DNA of 64,000 nt from Lumbricus terrestris (taxonomy: Eukaryota > Annelida > Clitellata > Crassiclitellata > Lumbricidae): assembly GCA_949752735.1 (NCBI GenBank), contig OX457046.1, positions 33,090,269 to 33,154,268 of the forward strand, given 5' to 3'. Shown one piece after another: positions 19,028 through 33,939 of the stretch. The notes below the pieces were generated by a model. The model made no database searches. It had not been told where the DNA came from and worked only from the letters and a program-made list of their open reading frames with translations. Position 1 is the stretch's first letter; each line of letters begins with the position of its first letter. The position numbers and the translations under genes were made by a program.

Positions 19028-20583
19028 TGTGACTAATGCATCAGTCGTCAATTTAGTCGTTAATTTAATCACTAATTTTGTCGATAATTTAGTCGTCAAT
19101 TTAGTCGTCAATTTGGTCATCAAATTAGTCGTCAATTTAGTCGTCAATTTGGTCATCAAATTAGTCGTCAATTTAGTCGTCGATTTAGTCGCCAATTTGG
19201 TCGTCAATTTAGTCGTCGATTTAGTCACCAATTTAGTCTTCAAGTTAGTCGTCTATTTAGTCGCCAATTTAGTCGCTAATTTAGTCGCCAATTTAGTCGC
19301 CAATGTAGCCGTCAATTTAGTCGCTTATTTAGTCATCAATTTAGTCGCTAATGTAGTCGTCAATTTAGTCGTCAATTTAGTCGCCAATTTAGCCGTCAAC
19401 TCAGTCGTCAACTCAGTCGTCAATTTAGTCGTTAATTTAGTCGATAATTTAGTCGTCAATTTAGTATATAATTTAGTCGCCAATCTAGTCGCCAATTTAG
19501 TCGCCAATTTAATCGTCAATTTAGTCCTCAATTTAGTCGGAAATTTAGTCGGCAATTTAGTCGGCAATTTTGTCGCTTACATAGTCGCCAATTTAGTCGA
19601 CAATTTAGTCGCTTATTTAGTCGTCAATGAAGTCACCCATTTAGTCGTCAACTTAGTCGTCAATTTAGTAGTCAATTTAGTCGATAATTTATTCGTCAAA
19701 TTAGTCGTCAATTCAGCCGCCTATTTTGTCGTCAATTTAGTCGTCATTTTAGTCGATTATTTAGTCGCCAATTTAGTGGTTAATTTAGTCGTCAATTTAT
19801 TCGTCAATTTAGTCGCTAATTTAGTCGTCAGTCTAATTTAGGGTTCAATTTAGTCGTTAATTTAGTCGTCAATTTAGTCGCTAATTTAGTCACTAATTTA
19901 GTCGTCAAAATAGTCGCCAATTTTGTCGTCAATTTAGCTGATAATTTAGCCGCCAATTAATTCGATAAATTAGTCGTCAATTTAGTCGTTAATTTAGTCG
20001 CTAATGTAGTCGTCAATTTAGTCGTCAATTTAGTCGCTTATTTAGTAGTCAATTTAGTCGTCAGCTTAGTCGTCAATTTAGTCGTCAATTTAGTCGATAA
20101 TTTAATCACCAAATTAGTCGTCAATGTAGTCGTCAACTAACTTAACTAAGGCGTCAATTTAGTCGTTAATTTAGTCGATAATTTAGTCGATAATTTAGTC
20201 ATCAAATTAGTCGTCAATTTAGTCGTCAATTCAGTCGTCAATTTAGTCGCCAATTTTGTCGTTTATTTAGTCGTCAATTTAGTCGTCAATTTAGTGGTCA
20301 ATTTAGTCGTCAATTTAGTCGCCAGTTTAGTCGTCAATTTTGTCTTCAATTTAGTCGTTAATCTAGTCGGCAATTTATTCGGTAATTTAGTTGTCAATTT
20401 ATACGTCAATTTAGTCGTCAATTTAGTCGCTTACTTAGTCGTCAATTAAGTCGCCAACCTAGTCGCCAATTTAGTCGTAAATTTAGTCGTCAATTTAGTC
20501 GATAATTTAGTCGTCAATTTAGTCGATAATTTAGTCGCCAATTTAGTCGTCAATTTAGTCGTCAATTTTGTCGTCAATTTAGT

Positions 20584-20990
20584 CGTCAATTTAGTCTTCA
20601 ATTTAGTCTTCAATTTAGTCGTCAATTTAGTCTTCAATTTAGTCGTCAGTTTAGTCGCCAATTTAGTCTTCAATTTAGTCGTCAGTTTAGTCGCCAATAT
20701 TGTCGTCAATTTAGTCTTCAATTTAGTCGTCAATTTAGTCTTCAATTTAGTCGTCAATTTAGTCTTCAATTTAGTCGTCAATTTAGTCTTCAATTTAGTC
20801 GTCAATTTAGTCTTCAATTTAGTCGTCAATTTAGTCTTCAATTTAGTCGTCAATTTAGTCTTCAATTTAGTCGTCAATTTAGTCTTCAATTTAGTCGTCA
20901 GTTTAGTCGCCAAGTTAGTCTTCAATTTAGTCTTCAATTTAGTCGTCAGTTTAGTCTTCAATTTAGTCGTCAATTTAGTCTTCAATTTAG
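20584..20990. repeat. 24-bp dimer block (type example)
   Basis: Units GTCTTCAATTTA and GTCGTCAATTTA alternate, making a 24-bp dimer with occasional GTCGTCAGTTTAGTCGCCAA interruptions. Similar blocks recur in nearly every higher-order unit, for example at about 21484-21890, 23240-23520, 24635-25040, 27290-27760, 30005-30410, 49320-49730, 53700-54000 and 61000-62030. On the minus strand they read KLKTKLTT repeats. Confidence 0.88.
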
Positions 20991-23900
20991 TCGTCTATTT
21001 AGTCGCCAATTTAGTCGCTAATTTAGTCGCCAATTTAGTCGCCAATGTAGCCGTCAATTTAGTCGCTTATTTAGTCATCAATTTAGTCGCTAATGTAGTC
21101 GTCAATTTAGTCGTCAATTTAGTCGCCAATTTACCCGTCAACTCAGTCGTCAATTTAGTCGTCAATTTAGTCGTCAATTTAGTCGTTAATTTAGTCGATA
21201 ATTTAGTCGTCAATTTAGTCGCCAGTTTAGTCGTCAATTTTGTCTTCAATTTAGTCGTTAATCTAGTCGGCAATTTATTCGGTAATTTAGTTGTCAATTT
21301 ATTCGTCAATTTAGTCGTCAATTTAGTCGCTTACTTAGTCGTCAATTAAGTCGCCAACCTAGTCGCCAATTTAGTCGTAAATTTAGTCGTCAATTTAGTC
21401 GATAATTTAGTCGTCAATTTAGTCGATAATTTAGTCGCCAATTTAGTCGACAATTTAGTCGTCAATTTTGTCGTCAATTTAGTCGTCAATTTAGTCTTCA
21501 ATTTAGTCGTCAATTTAGTCTTCAATTTAGTCGTCAGTTTAGTCGCCAATTTAGTCTTCAATTTAGTCGTCAGTTTAGTCGCCAATATTGTCGTCAATTT
21601 AGTCTTCAATTTAGTCGTCAATTTAGTCTTCAATTTAGTCATCAATTTAGTCTTCAATTTAGTCGTCAATTTAGTCTTCAATTTAGTCGTCAATTTAGTC
21701 TTCAATTTAGTCGTCAATTTAGTCTTCAATTTAGTCGTCAATTTAGTCTTCAATTTAGTCGTCAATTTAGTCTTCAATTTAGTCGTCAATTTAGTCTTCA
21801 ATTTAGTCGTCAGTTTAGTCGCCAAGTTAGTCTTCAATTTAGTCTTCAATTTAGTCGTCAGTTTAGTCTTCAATTTAGTCGTCAATTTAGTCTTCAATTT
21901 AGTCGTCTATTTAGTCGCCAATTTAGTCGCTAATTTAGTCGCCAATTTAGTCGCCAATGTAGCCGTCAATTTAGTCGCTTATTTAGTCATCAATTTAGTC
22001 GCTAATGTAGTCGTCAATTTAGTCGTCAATTTAGTCGCCAATTTAACCGTCAACTCAGTCGTCAATTTAGTCGTCAATTTAGTCGTTAATTTAGTCGATA
22101 ATTTAGTCGTCAATTTAGTATATAATTTAGTCGCCAATCTAGTCGCCAATTTAGTCGCCAATTTAATCGTCAATTTAGTCCTCAATTTAGTCGGAAATTT
22201 AGTCGGCAATTTAGTCGGCAATTTTGTCGCTTACATAGTCGCCAATTTAGTCGACAATTTAGTCGCTTATTTAGTCGTCAATGAAGTCACCCATTTAGTC
22301 GTCAACTTAGTCGTCAATTTAGTAGTCAATTTAGTCGATAATTTATTCGTCAAATTAGTCGTCAATTCAGTCGCCTATTTTGTCGTCAATTTAGTCGTCA
22401 TTTTAGTCGATTATTTAGTCGCCAATTTAGTGGTTAATTTAGTCGTCAATTTATTCGTCAATTTAGTCGCTAATTTAGTCGTCAGTCTAATTTAGGGTTC
22501 AATTTAGTCGTTAATTTAGTCGTCAATTTAGTCGCTAATTTAGTCACTAATTTAGTCGTCAAAATAGTCGCCAATTTTGTCGTCAATTTAGCTGATAATT
22601 TAGCCGCCAATTAATTCGATAAATTAGTCGTCAATTTAGTCGTTAATTTAGTCGCTAATGTAGTCGTCAATTTAGTCGTCAATTTAGTCGCTTATTTAGT
22701 AGTCAATTTAGTCGTCAGCTTAGTCGTCAATTTAGTCGTCAATTTAGTCGATAATTTAATCACCAAATTAGTCGTCAATGTAGTCGTCAACTAACTTAAC
22801 TAAGGCGTCAATTTAGTCGTTAATTTAGTCGATAATTTAGTCGATAATTTAGTCATCAAATTAGTCGTCAATTTAGTCGTCAATTCAGTCGTCAATTTAG
22901 TCGCCAATTTTGTCGTTTATTTAGTCGTCAATTTAGTCGTCAATTTAGTGGTCAATTTAGTCGTCAATTTAGTCGCCAGTTTAGTCGTCAATTTTGTCTT
23001 CAATTTAGTCGTTAATCTAGTCGGCAATTTATTCGGTAATTTAGTTGTCAATTTATTCGTCAATTTAGTCGTCAATTTAGTCGCTTACTTAGTCGTCAAT
23101 TAAGTCGCCAACCTAGTCGCCAATTTAGTCGTAAATTTAGTCGTCAATTTGGTCGATAATTTAGTCGTCAATTTAGTCGATAATTTAGTCGCCAATTTAG
23201 TCGTCAATTTAGTCGTCAATTTTGTCGTCAATTTAGTCGTCAATTTAGTCTTCAATTTAGTCGTCAGTTTAGTCGCCAATTTAGTCTTCAATTTAGTCGT
23301 CAGTTTAGTCGCCAATATTGTCGTCAATTTAGTCTTCAATTTAGTCGTCAATTTAGTCTTCAATTTAGTCGTCAATTTAGTCTTCAATTTAGTCGTCAAT
23401 TTAGTCTTCAATTTAGTCGTCAATTTAGTCTTCAATTTAGTCGTCAATTTAGTCTTCAATTTAGTCGTCAATTTAGTCTTCAATTTAGTCGTCAATTTAG
23501 TCTTCAATTTAGTCGTCAGTTTAGTCGCCAATCTAGTCGCCAATTTAGTCTTCAATTTAATCGTCAATTTAGTCCTCAATTTAGTCGGAAATTTAGTCGG
23601 CAATTTAGTCTTCAATTTAGTCGTCTGTTTAGTCGCCAATTTAGTCGACAATTTAGTCGCTTATTTAGTCGTCAATGAAGTCACCCATTTAGTCGTCAAC
23701 TTAGTCGTCAATTTAGTAGTCAATTTAGTCGATAATTTATTCGTCAAATTAGTCGTCAATTCAGCCGCCTATTTTGTCGTCAATTTAGTCGTCATTTTAG
23801 TCGATTATTTAGTCGCCAATTTAGTGGTTAATTTAGTCGTCAATTTATTCGTCAATTTAGTCGCTAATTTAGTCGTCAGTCTAATTTAGGGTTCAATTTA

Positions 23901-26900
23901 GTCGTTAATTTAGTCGTCAATTTAGTCGCTAATTTAGTCACTAATTTAGTCGTCAAAATAGTTGCCAATTTTGTCGTCAATTTAGCTGATAATTTAGCCG
24001 CCAATTAATTCGATAAATTAGTCGTCAATTTAGTCGTTAATTTAGTCGCTAATGTAGTCGTCAATTTAGTCGTCAATTTAGTCGCTTATTTAGTAGTCAA
24101 TTTAGTCGTCAGCTTAGTCGTCAATTTAGTCGTCAATTTAGTCGATAATTTAATCACCAAATTAGTCGTCAATGTAGTCGTCAACTAACTTAACTAAGGC
24201 GTCAATTTAGTCGTTAATTTAGTCGATAATTTAGTCGATAATTTAGTCATCAAATTAGTCGTCAATTTAGTCGTCAATTCAGTCGTCAATTTAGTCGCCA
24301 ATTTTGTCGTTTATTTAGTCGTCAATTTAGTCGTCAATTTAGTGGTCAATTTAGTCGTCAATTTAGTCGCCAGTTTAGTCGTCAATTTTGTCTTCAATTT
24401 AGTCGTTAATCTAGTCGGCAATTTATTCGGTAATTTAGTTGTCAATTTATACGTCAATTTAGTCGTCAATTTAGTCGCTTACTTAGTCGTCAATTAAGTC
24501 GCCAACCTAGTCGCCAATTTAGTCGTAAATTTAGTCGTCAATTTAGTCGATAATTTAGTCGTCAATTTAGTCGATAATTTAGTCGCCAATTTAGTCGTCA
24601 ATTTAGTCGTCAATTTTGTCGTCAATTTAGTCGTCAATTTAGTCTTCAATTTAGTCGTCAATTTAGTCTTCAATTTAGTCGTCAGTTTAGTCGCCAATTT
24701 AGTCTTCAATTTAGTCGTCAGTTTAGTCGCCAATATTGTCGTCAATTTAGTCTTCAATTTAGTCGTCAATTTAGTCTTCAATTTAGTCGTCAATTTAGTC
24801 TTCAATTTAGTCGTCAATTTAGTCTTCAATTTAGTCGTCAATTTAGTCTTCAATTTAGTCGTCAATTTAGTCTTCAATTTAGTCGTCAATTTAGTCTTCA
24901 ATTTAGTCGTCAATTTAGTCTTCAATTTAGTCGTCAATTTAGTCTTCAATTTAGTCGTCAGTTTAGTCGCCAATTTAGTCTTCAATTTAGTCTTCAATTT
25001 AGTCGTCAGTTTAGTCTTCAATTTAGTCGTCAATTTAGTCTTCAATTTAGTCGTCTATTTAGTCGCCAATTTAGTCGCTAATTTAGTCGCCAATTTAGTC
25101 GCCAATGTAGCCGTCAATTTAGTCGCTTATTTAGTCATCAATTTAGTCGCTAATGTAGTCGTCAATTTAGTCGTCAATTTAGTCGCCAATTTGCCCGTCA
25201 ACTCAGTCGTCAATTTAGTCGTCAATTTAGTCGTTAATTTAGTCGATAATTTAGTCGTCAATTTAGTCGCCAGTTTAGTCGTCAATTTTGTCTTCAATTT
25301 AGTCGTTAATCTAGTCGGCAATTTATTCGGTAATTTAGTTGTCAATTTATTCGTCAATTTAGTCGTCAATTTAGTCGCTTACTTAGTCGACAATTAAGTC
25401 GCCAACCTAGTCGCCAATTTAGTCGTAAATTTAGTCGTCAATTTAGTCGATAATTTAGTCGTCAATTTAGTCGATAATTTAGTCGCCAATTTAGTCGTCA
25501 ATTTAGTCGTCAATTTTGTCGTCAATTTAGTCGTCAATTTAGTCTTCAATTTAGTCGTCAATTTAGTCTTCAATTTAGTCGTCAGTTTAGTCGCCAATTT
25601 AGTCTTCAATTTAGTCGTCAGTTTAGTCGCCAATATTGTCGTCAATTTAGTCTTCAATTTAGTCGTCAATTTAGTCTTCAATTTAGTCATCAATTTAGTC
25701 TTCAATTTAGTCGTCAATTTAGTCTTCATTTTAGTCGTCAATTTAGTCTTCAATTTAGTCGTCAATTTAGTCTTCAATTTAGTCGTCAATTTAGTCTTCA
25801 ATTTAGTCGTCAATTTAGTCTTCAATTTAGTCGTCAATTTAGTCTTCAATTTAGTCGTCAGTTTAGTCGCCAAGTTAGTCTTCAATTTAGTCTTCAATTT
25901 AGTCGTCAGTTTAGTCTTCAATTTAGTCGTCAATTTAGTCTTCAATTTAGTCGTCTATTTAGTCGCCAATTTAGTCGCTAATTTAGTCGCCAATTTAGTC
26001 GCCAATGTAGCCGTCAATTTAGTCGCTTATTTAGTCATCAATTTAGTCGCTAATGTAGTCGTCAATTTAGTCGTCAATTTAGTCGCCAATTTAGCCGTCA
26101 ACTCAGTCGTCAATTTAGTCGTCAATTTAGTCGTTAATTTAGTCGATAATTTAGTCGTCAATTTAGTATATAATTTAGTCGCCAATCTAGTCGTCAATTT
26201 AGTCGCCAATTTAATCGTCAATTTAGTCCTCAATTTAGTCGGAAATTTAGTCGGCAATTTAGTCGGCAATTTTGTCGCTTACATAGTCGCCAATTTAGTC
26301 GACAATTTAGTCGCTTATTTAGTCGTCAATGAAGTCACCCATTTAGTCGTCAACTTAGTCGTCAATTTAGTAGTCAATTTAGTCGATAATTTATTCGTCA
26401 AATTAGTCGTCAATTCAGCCGCCTATTTTGTCGTCAATTTAGTCGTCATTTTAGTCGATTATTTAGTCGCCAATTTAGTGGTTAATTTAGTCGTCAATTT
26501 ATTCGTCAATTTAGTCGCTAATTTAGTCGTCAGTCTAATTTAGGGTTCAATTTAGTCGTTAATTTAGTCGTCAATTTAGTCGCTAATTTAGTCACTAATT
26601 TAGTCGTCAAAATAGTCGCCAATTTTGTCGTCAATTTAGCTGATAATTTAGCCGCCAATTAATTCGATAAATTAGTCGTCAATTTAGTCGTTAATTTAGT
26701 CGCTAATGTAGTCGTCAATTTAGTCGTCAATTTAGTCGCTTATTTAGTAGTCAATTTAGTCGTCAGCTTAGTCGTCAATTTAGTCGTCAATTTAGTCGAT
26801 AATTTAATCACCAAATTAGTCGTCAATGTAGTCGTCAACTAACTTAACTAAGGCGTCAATTTAGTCGTTAATTTAGTCGATAATTTAGTCGATAATTTAG

Positions 26901-29900
26901 TCATCAAATTAGTCGTCAATTTAGTCGTCAATTCAGTCGTCAATTTAGTCGCCAATTTTGTCGTTTATTTAGTCGTCAATTTAGTCGTCAATTTAGTGGT
27001 CAATTTAGTCGTCAATTTAGTCGCCAGTTTAGTCGTCAATTTTGTCTTCAATTTAGTCGTTAATCTAGTCGGCAATTTATTCGGTAATTTAGTTGTCAAT
27101 TTATACGTCAATTTAGTCGTCAATTTAGTCGCTTACTTAGTCGTCAATTAAGTCGCCAACCTAGTCGCCAATTTAGTCGTAAATTTAGTCGTCAATTTAG
27201 TTGATAATTTAGTCGTCAATTTAGTCGATAATTTAGTCGCCAATTTAGTCGTCAATTTAGTCGTCAATTTTGTCGTCAATTTAGTCGTCAATTTAGTCTT
27301 CAATTTAGTCGTCAATTTAGTCGTCAATTTTGTCGTCAATTTAGTCGTCAATTTAGTCTTCAATTTAGTCGTCAATTTAGTCTTCAATTTAGTCGTCAGT
27401 TTAGTCGCCAATTTAGTCTTCAATTTAGTCGTCAGTTTAGTCGCCAATATTGTCGTCAATTTAGTCTTCAATTTAGTCGTCAATTTAGTCTTCAATTTAG
27501 TCGTCAATTTAGTCTTCAATTTAGTCGTCAATTTAGTCTTCAATTTAGTCGTCAATTTAGTCTTCAATTTAGTCGTCAATTTAGTCTTCAATTTAGTCGT
27601 CAATTTAGTCTTCAATTTAGTCGTCAATTTAGTCTTCAATTTAGTCGTCAATTTAGTCTTCAATTTAGTCGTCAGTTTAGTCGCCAATTTAGTCTTCAAT
27701 TTAGTCTTCAATTTAGTCGTCAGTTTAGTCTTCAATTTAGTCGTCAATTTAGTCTTCAATTTAGTCGTCTATTTAGTCGCCAATTTAGTCGCTAATTTAG
27801 TCGCCAATTTAGTCGCCAATGTAGCCGTCAATTTAGTCGCTTATTTAGTCATCAATTTAGTCGCTAATGTAGTCGTCAATTTAGTCGTCAATTTAGTCGC
27901 CAATTTGCCCGTCAACTCAGTCGTCAATTTAGTCGTCAATTTAGTCGTTAATTTAGTCGATAATTTAGTCGTCAATTTAGTCGCCAGTTTAGTCGTCAAT
28001 TTTGTCTTCAATTTAGTCGTTAATCTAGTCGGCAATTTATTCGGTAATTTAGTTGTCAATTTATTCGTCAATTTAGTCGTCAATTTAGTCGCTTACTTAG
28101 TCGTCAATTAAGTCGCCAACCTAGTCGCCAATTTAGTCGTAAATTTAGTCGTCAATTTAGTCGATAATTTAGTCGTCAATTTAGTCGATAATTTAGTCGC
28201 CAATTTAGTCGTCAATTTAGTCGTCAATTTTGTCGTCAATTTAGTCGTCAATTTAGTCTTCAATTTAGTCGTCAATTTAGTCTTCAATTTAGTCGTCAGT
28301 TTAGTCGCCAATTTAGTCTTCAATTTAGTCGTCAGTTTAGTCGCCAATATTGTCGTCAATTTAGTCTTCAATTTCGTCGTCAATTTAGTCTTCAATTTAG
28401 TCATCAATTTAGTCTTCAATTTAGTCGTCAATTTAGTCTTCATTTTAGTCGTCAATTTAGTCTTCAATTTAGTCGTCAATTTAGTCTTCAATTTAGTCGT
28501 CAATTTAGTCTTCAATTTATTCGTCAATTTAGTCTTCAATTTAGTCGTCAATTTAGTCTTCAATTTAGTCGTCAGTTTAGTCGCCAAGTTAGTCTTCAAT
28601 TTAGTCTTCAATTTAGTCGTCAGTTTAGTCTTCAATTTAGTCGTCAATTTAGTCTTCAATTTAGTCGTCTATTTAGTCGCCAATTTAGTCGCTAATTTAG
28701 TCGCCAATTTAGTCGCCAATGTAGCCGTCAATTTAGTCGCTTATTTAGTCATCAATTTAGTCGCTAATGTAGTCGTCAATTTAGTCGTCAATTTAGTCGC
28801 CAATTTAGCCGTCAACTCAGTCGTCAATTTAGTCGTCAATTTAGTCGTTAATTTAGTCGATAATTTAGTCGTCAATTTAGTATATAATTTAGTCGCCAAT
28901 CTAGTCGCCAATTTAGTCGCCAATTTAATCGTCAATTTAGTCCTCAATTTAGTCGGAAATTTAGTCGGCAATTTAGTCGGCAATTTTGTCGCTTACATAG
29001 TCGCCAATTTAGTCGACAATTTAGTCGCTTATTTAGTCGTCAATGAAGTCACCCATTTAGTCGTCAACTTAGTCGTCAATTTAGTAGTCAATTTAGTCGA
29101 TAATTTATTCGTCAAATTAGTCGTCAATTCAGCCGCCTATTTTGTCGTCAATTTAGTCGTCATTTTAGTCGATTATTTAGTCGCCAATTTAGTGGTTAAT
29201 TTAGTCGTCAATTTATTCGTCAATTTAGTCGCTAATTTAGTCGTCAGTCTAATTTAGGGTTCAATTTAGTCGTTAATTTAGTCGTCAATTTAGTCGCTAA
29301 TTTAGTCACTAATTTAGTCGTCAAAATAGTCGCCAATTTTGTCGTCAATTTAGCTGATAATTTAGCCGCCAATTAATTCGATAAATTAGTCGTCAATTTA
29401 GTCGTTAATTTAGTCGCTAATGTAGTCGTCAATTTAGTCGTCAATTTAGTCGCTTATTTAGTAGTCAATTTAGTCGTCAGCTTAGTCGTCAATTTAGTCG
29501 TCAATTTAGTCGATAATTTAATCACCAAATTAGTCGTCAATGTAGTCGTCAACTAACTTAACTAAGGCGTCAATTTAGTCGTTAATTTAGTCGATAATTT
29601 AGTCGATAATTTAGTCATCAAATTAGTCGTCAATTTAGTCGTCAATTCAGTCGTCAATTTAGTCGCCAATTTTGTCGTTTATTTAGTCGTCAATTTAGTC
29701 GTCAATTTAGTGGTCAATTTAGTCGTCAATTTAGTCGCCAGTTTAGTCGTCAATTTTGTCTTCAATTTAGTCGTTAATCTAGTCGGCAATTTATTCGGTA
29801 ATTTAGTTGTCAATTTATACGTCAATTTAGTCGTCAATTTAGTCGCTTACTTAGTCGTCAATTAAGTCGCCAACCTAGTCGCCAATTTAGTCGTAAATTT

Positions 29901-32900
29901 AGTCGTCAATTTAGTTGATAATTTAGTCGTCAATTTAGTCGATAATTTAGTCGCCAATTTAGTCGTCAATTTAGTCGTCAATTTTGTCGTCAATTTAGTC
30001 GTCAATTTAGTCTTCAATTTAGTCGTCAATTTAGTCTTCAATTTAGTCGTCAGTTTAGTCGCCAATTTAGTCTTCAATTTAGTCGTCAGTTTAGTCGCCA
30101 ATATTGTCGTCAATTTAGTCTTCAATTTAGTCGTCAATTTAGTCTTCAATTTAGTCGTCAATTTAGTCTTCAATTTAGTCGTCAATTTAGTCTTCAATTT
30201 AGTCGTCAATTTAGTCTTCAATTTAGTCGTCAATTTAGTCTTCAATTTAGTCGTCAATTTAGTCTTCAATTTAGTCGTCAATTTAGTCTTCAATTTAGTC
30301 GTCAATTTAGTCTTCAATTTAGTCGTCAGTTTAGTCGCCAAGTTAGTCTTCAATTTAGTCTTCAATTTAGTCGTCAGTTTAGTCTTCAATTTAGTCGTCA
30401 ATTTAGTCTTCAATTTAGTCGTCTATTTAGTCGCCAATTTAGTCGCTAATTTAGTCGCCAATTTAGTCGCCAATGTAGCCGTCAATTTAGTCGCTTATTT
30501 AGTCATCAATTTAGTCGCTAATGTAGTCGTCAATTTAGTCGTCAATTTAGTCGCCAATTTACCCGTCAACTCAGTCGTCAATTTAGTCGTCAATTTAGTC
30601 GTTAATTTAGTCGATAATTTAGTCGTCAATTTAGTCGCCAGTTTAGTCGTCAATTTTGTCTTCAATTTAATCGTTAATCTAGTCGGCAATTTATTCGGTA
30701 ATTTAGTTGTCAATTTATTCGTCAATTTAGTCGTCAATTTAGTAGCTTACTTAGTCGTCAATTAAGTCGCCAACCTAGTCGCCAATTTAGTCGTAAATTT
30801 AGTCGTCAATTTAGTCCATAATTTAGTCGTCAATTTAGTCGATAATTTAGTCGCCAATTTAGTCGTCAATTTAGTCGTCAATTTTGTCGTCAATTTAGTC
30901 GTCAATTTAGTATTCAATTTAGTCGTCAATTTAGTCTTCAATTTAGTCGTCAGTTTAGTCGCCAATTTAGTCTTCAATTTAGTCGTCAGTTTAGTCGCCA
31001 ATATTGTCGTCAATTTAGTCTTCAATTTAGTCATCAATTTAGTCGTCAATTTAGTCGCCAGTTTAGTCGTCAATTTTGTCTTCAATTTAGTCGTTAATCT
31101 AGTCGGCAATTTATTCGGTAATTTAGTTGTCAATTTATACGTCAATTTAGTCGTCAATTTAGTCGCTTACTTAGTCGTCAATTAAGTCGCCAACCTAGTC
31201 GCCAATTTAGTCGTAAATTTAGTCGTCAATTTAGTCGATAATTTAGTCGTCAATTTAGTCGATAATTTAGTCGCCAATTTAGTCGTCAATTTAGTCGTCA
31301 ATTTTGTCGTCAATTTAGTCGTCAATTTAGTCTTCAATTTAGTCGTCAATTTAGTCTTCAATTTAGTCGTCAGTTTAGTCGCCAATTTAGTCTTCAATTT
31401 AGTCGTCAGTTTAGTCGCCAATATTGTCGTCAATTTAGTCTTCAATTTAGTCGTCAATTTAGTCTTCAATTTAGTCGTCAATTTAGTCTTCAATTTAGTC
31501 GTCAATTTAGTCTTCAATTTAGTCGTCAATTTAGTCTTCAATTTAGTCGTCAATTTAGTCTTCAATTTAGTCGTCAATTTAGTCTTCAATTTAGTCGTCA
31601 ATTTAGTCTTCAATTTAGTCGTCAGTTTAGTCGCCAAGTTAGTCTTCAGTTTAGTCTTCAATTTAGTCGTCAGTTTAGTCTTCAATTTAGTCGTCAATTT
31701 AGTCTTCAATTTAGTCGTCTATTTAGTCGCCAATTTAGTCGCTAATTTAGTCGCCAATTTAGTCGCCAATGTAGCCGTCAATTTAGTCGCTTATTTAGTC
31801 ATCAATTTAGTCGCTAATGTAGTCGTCAATTTAGTCGTCAATTTAGTCGCCAATTTACCCGTCAACTCAGTCGTCAATTTAGTCGTCAATTTAGTCGTTA
31901 ATTTAGTCGATAATTTAGTCGTCAATTTAGTCGCCAGTTTAGTCGTCAATTTTGTCTTCAATTTAGTCGTTAATCTAGTCGGCAATTTATTCGGTAATTT
32001 AGTTGTCAATTTATTCGTCAATTTAGTCGTCAATTTAGTCGCTTACTTAGTCGTCAATTAAGTCGCCAACCTAGTCGCCAATTTAGTCGTAAATTTAGTC
32101 GTCAATTTAGTCGATAATTTAGTCGTCAATTTAGTCGATAATTTAGTCGCCAATTTAGTCGTCAATTTAGTCGTCAATTTTGTCGTCAATTTAGTCGTCA
32201 ATTTAGTCTTCAATTTAGTCGTCAATTTAGTCTTCAATTTAGTCGTCAGTTTAGTCGCCAATTTAGTCTTCAATTTAGTCGTCAGTTTAGTCGCCATTAT
32301 TGTCGTCAATTTAGTCTTCAATTTAGTCGTCAATTTAGTCTTCAATTTAGTCATCAATTTAGTCTTCAATTTAGTCGTCAATTTAGTCTTCAATTTAGTC
32401 GTCAATTTAGTCTTCAATTTAGTCGTCAATTTAGTCTTCAATTTAGTCGTCAATTTAGTCTTCAATTTAGTCGTCAATTTAGTCTTCAATTTAGTCGTCA
32501 ATTTAGTCTTCAATTTAGTCGTCAGTTTAGTCGCCAAGTTAGTCTTCAATTTAGTCTTCAATTTAGTCGTCAGTTTAGTCTTCAATTTAGTCGTCAATTT
32601 AGTCTTCAATTTAGTCGTCTATTTAGTCGCCAATTTAGTCGCTAATTTAGTCGCCAATTTAGTCGCCAATGTAGCCGTCAATTTAGTCGCTTATTTAGTC
32701 ATCAATTTAGTCGCTAATGTAGTCGTCAATTTAGTCGTCAATTTAGTCGCCAATTTAGCCGTCAACTCAGTCGTCAATTTAGTCGTCAATTTAGTCGTTA
32801 ATTTAGTCGATAATTTAGTCGTCAATTTAGTATATAATTTAGTCGCCAATCTAGTCTCCAATTTAGTCGCCAATTTAATCGTCAATTTAGTCCTCAATTT

Positions 32901-33939
32901 AGTCGGAAATTTAGTCGGCAATTTAGTCGGCAATTTTGTCGCTTACATAGTCGCCAATTTAGTCGACAATTTAGTCGCTTATTTAGTCCTCAATGAAGTC
33001 ACCCATTTAGTCGTCAACTTAGTCGTCAATTTAGTAGTCAATTTAGTCGATAATTTATTCGTCAAATTAGTCGTCAATTCAGCCGCCTATTTTGTCGTCA
33101 ATTTAGTCGTCATTTTAGTCGATTATTTAGTCGCCAATTTAGTGGTTAATTTAGTCGTCAATTTATTCGTCAATTTAGTCGCTAATTTAGTCGTCAGTCT
33201 AATTTAGGGTTCAATTTAGTCGTTAATTTAGTCGTCAATTTAGTCGCTAATTTAGTCACTAATTTAGTCGTCAAAATAGTCGCCAATTTTGACGTCAATT
33301 TAGCTGATAATTTAGCCGCCAATTAATTCGATAAATTAGTCGTCAATTTAGTCGTTAGTTTAGTCGCTAATGTAGTCGTCAATTTAGTCGTCAATTTAGT
33401 CGCTTATTTAGTAGTCAAGTTAGTCGTCAGCTTAGTCGTCAATTCAGTCGTCAATTTAGTCGATAATTTAATCACCAAATTAGTCGTCAATGTAGTCGTC
33501 AACTAACTTAACTAAGGCGTCAATTTAGTCGTTAATTTAGTCGATAATTTAGTCGATAATTTAGTCATCAAATTAGTCGTCAATTTAGTCGTCAATTCAG
33601 TCGTCAATTTAGTCGCCAATTTTGTCGTTTATTTAGTCGTCAATTTAGTCGTCAATTTAGTGGTCAATTTAGTCGTCAATTTAGTCGCCAGTTTAGTCGT
33701 CAATTTTGTCTTCAATTTAGTCGCTAATCTAGTCGGCAATTTATTCGGTAATTTAGTTGTCAATTTATTCGTCAATTTAGTCGTCAATTTAGTCGCTTAC
33801 TTAGTCGTCAATTAAGTCGCCAACCTAGTCGCCAATTTAGTCTTAAATTTAGTCGTCAATTTGGTCGATAATTTAGTCGTCAATTTAGTCGATAATTTAG
33901 TCGCCAATTTAGTCGTCAATTTAGTCGTCAATTTATTCG

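Noticed and set aside
19835..19848. Telomere-type TTAGGG in the landmark TTTAGGGTTC
   Set aside because: It is a single TTAGGG per higher-order unit, never in tandem, and is explained by a junction of satellite variants.
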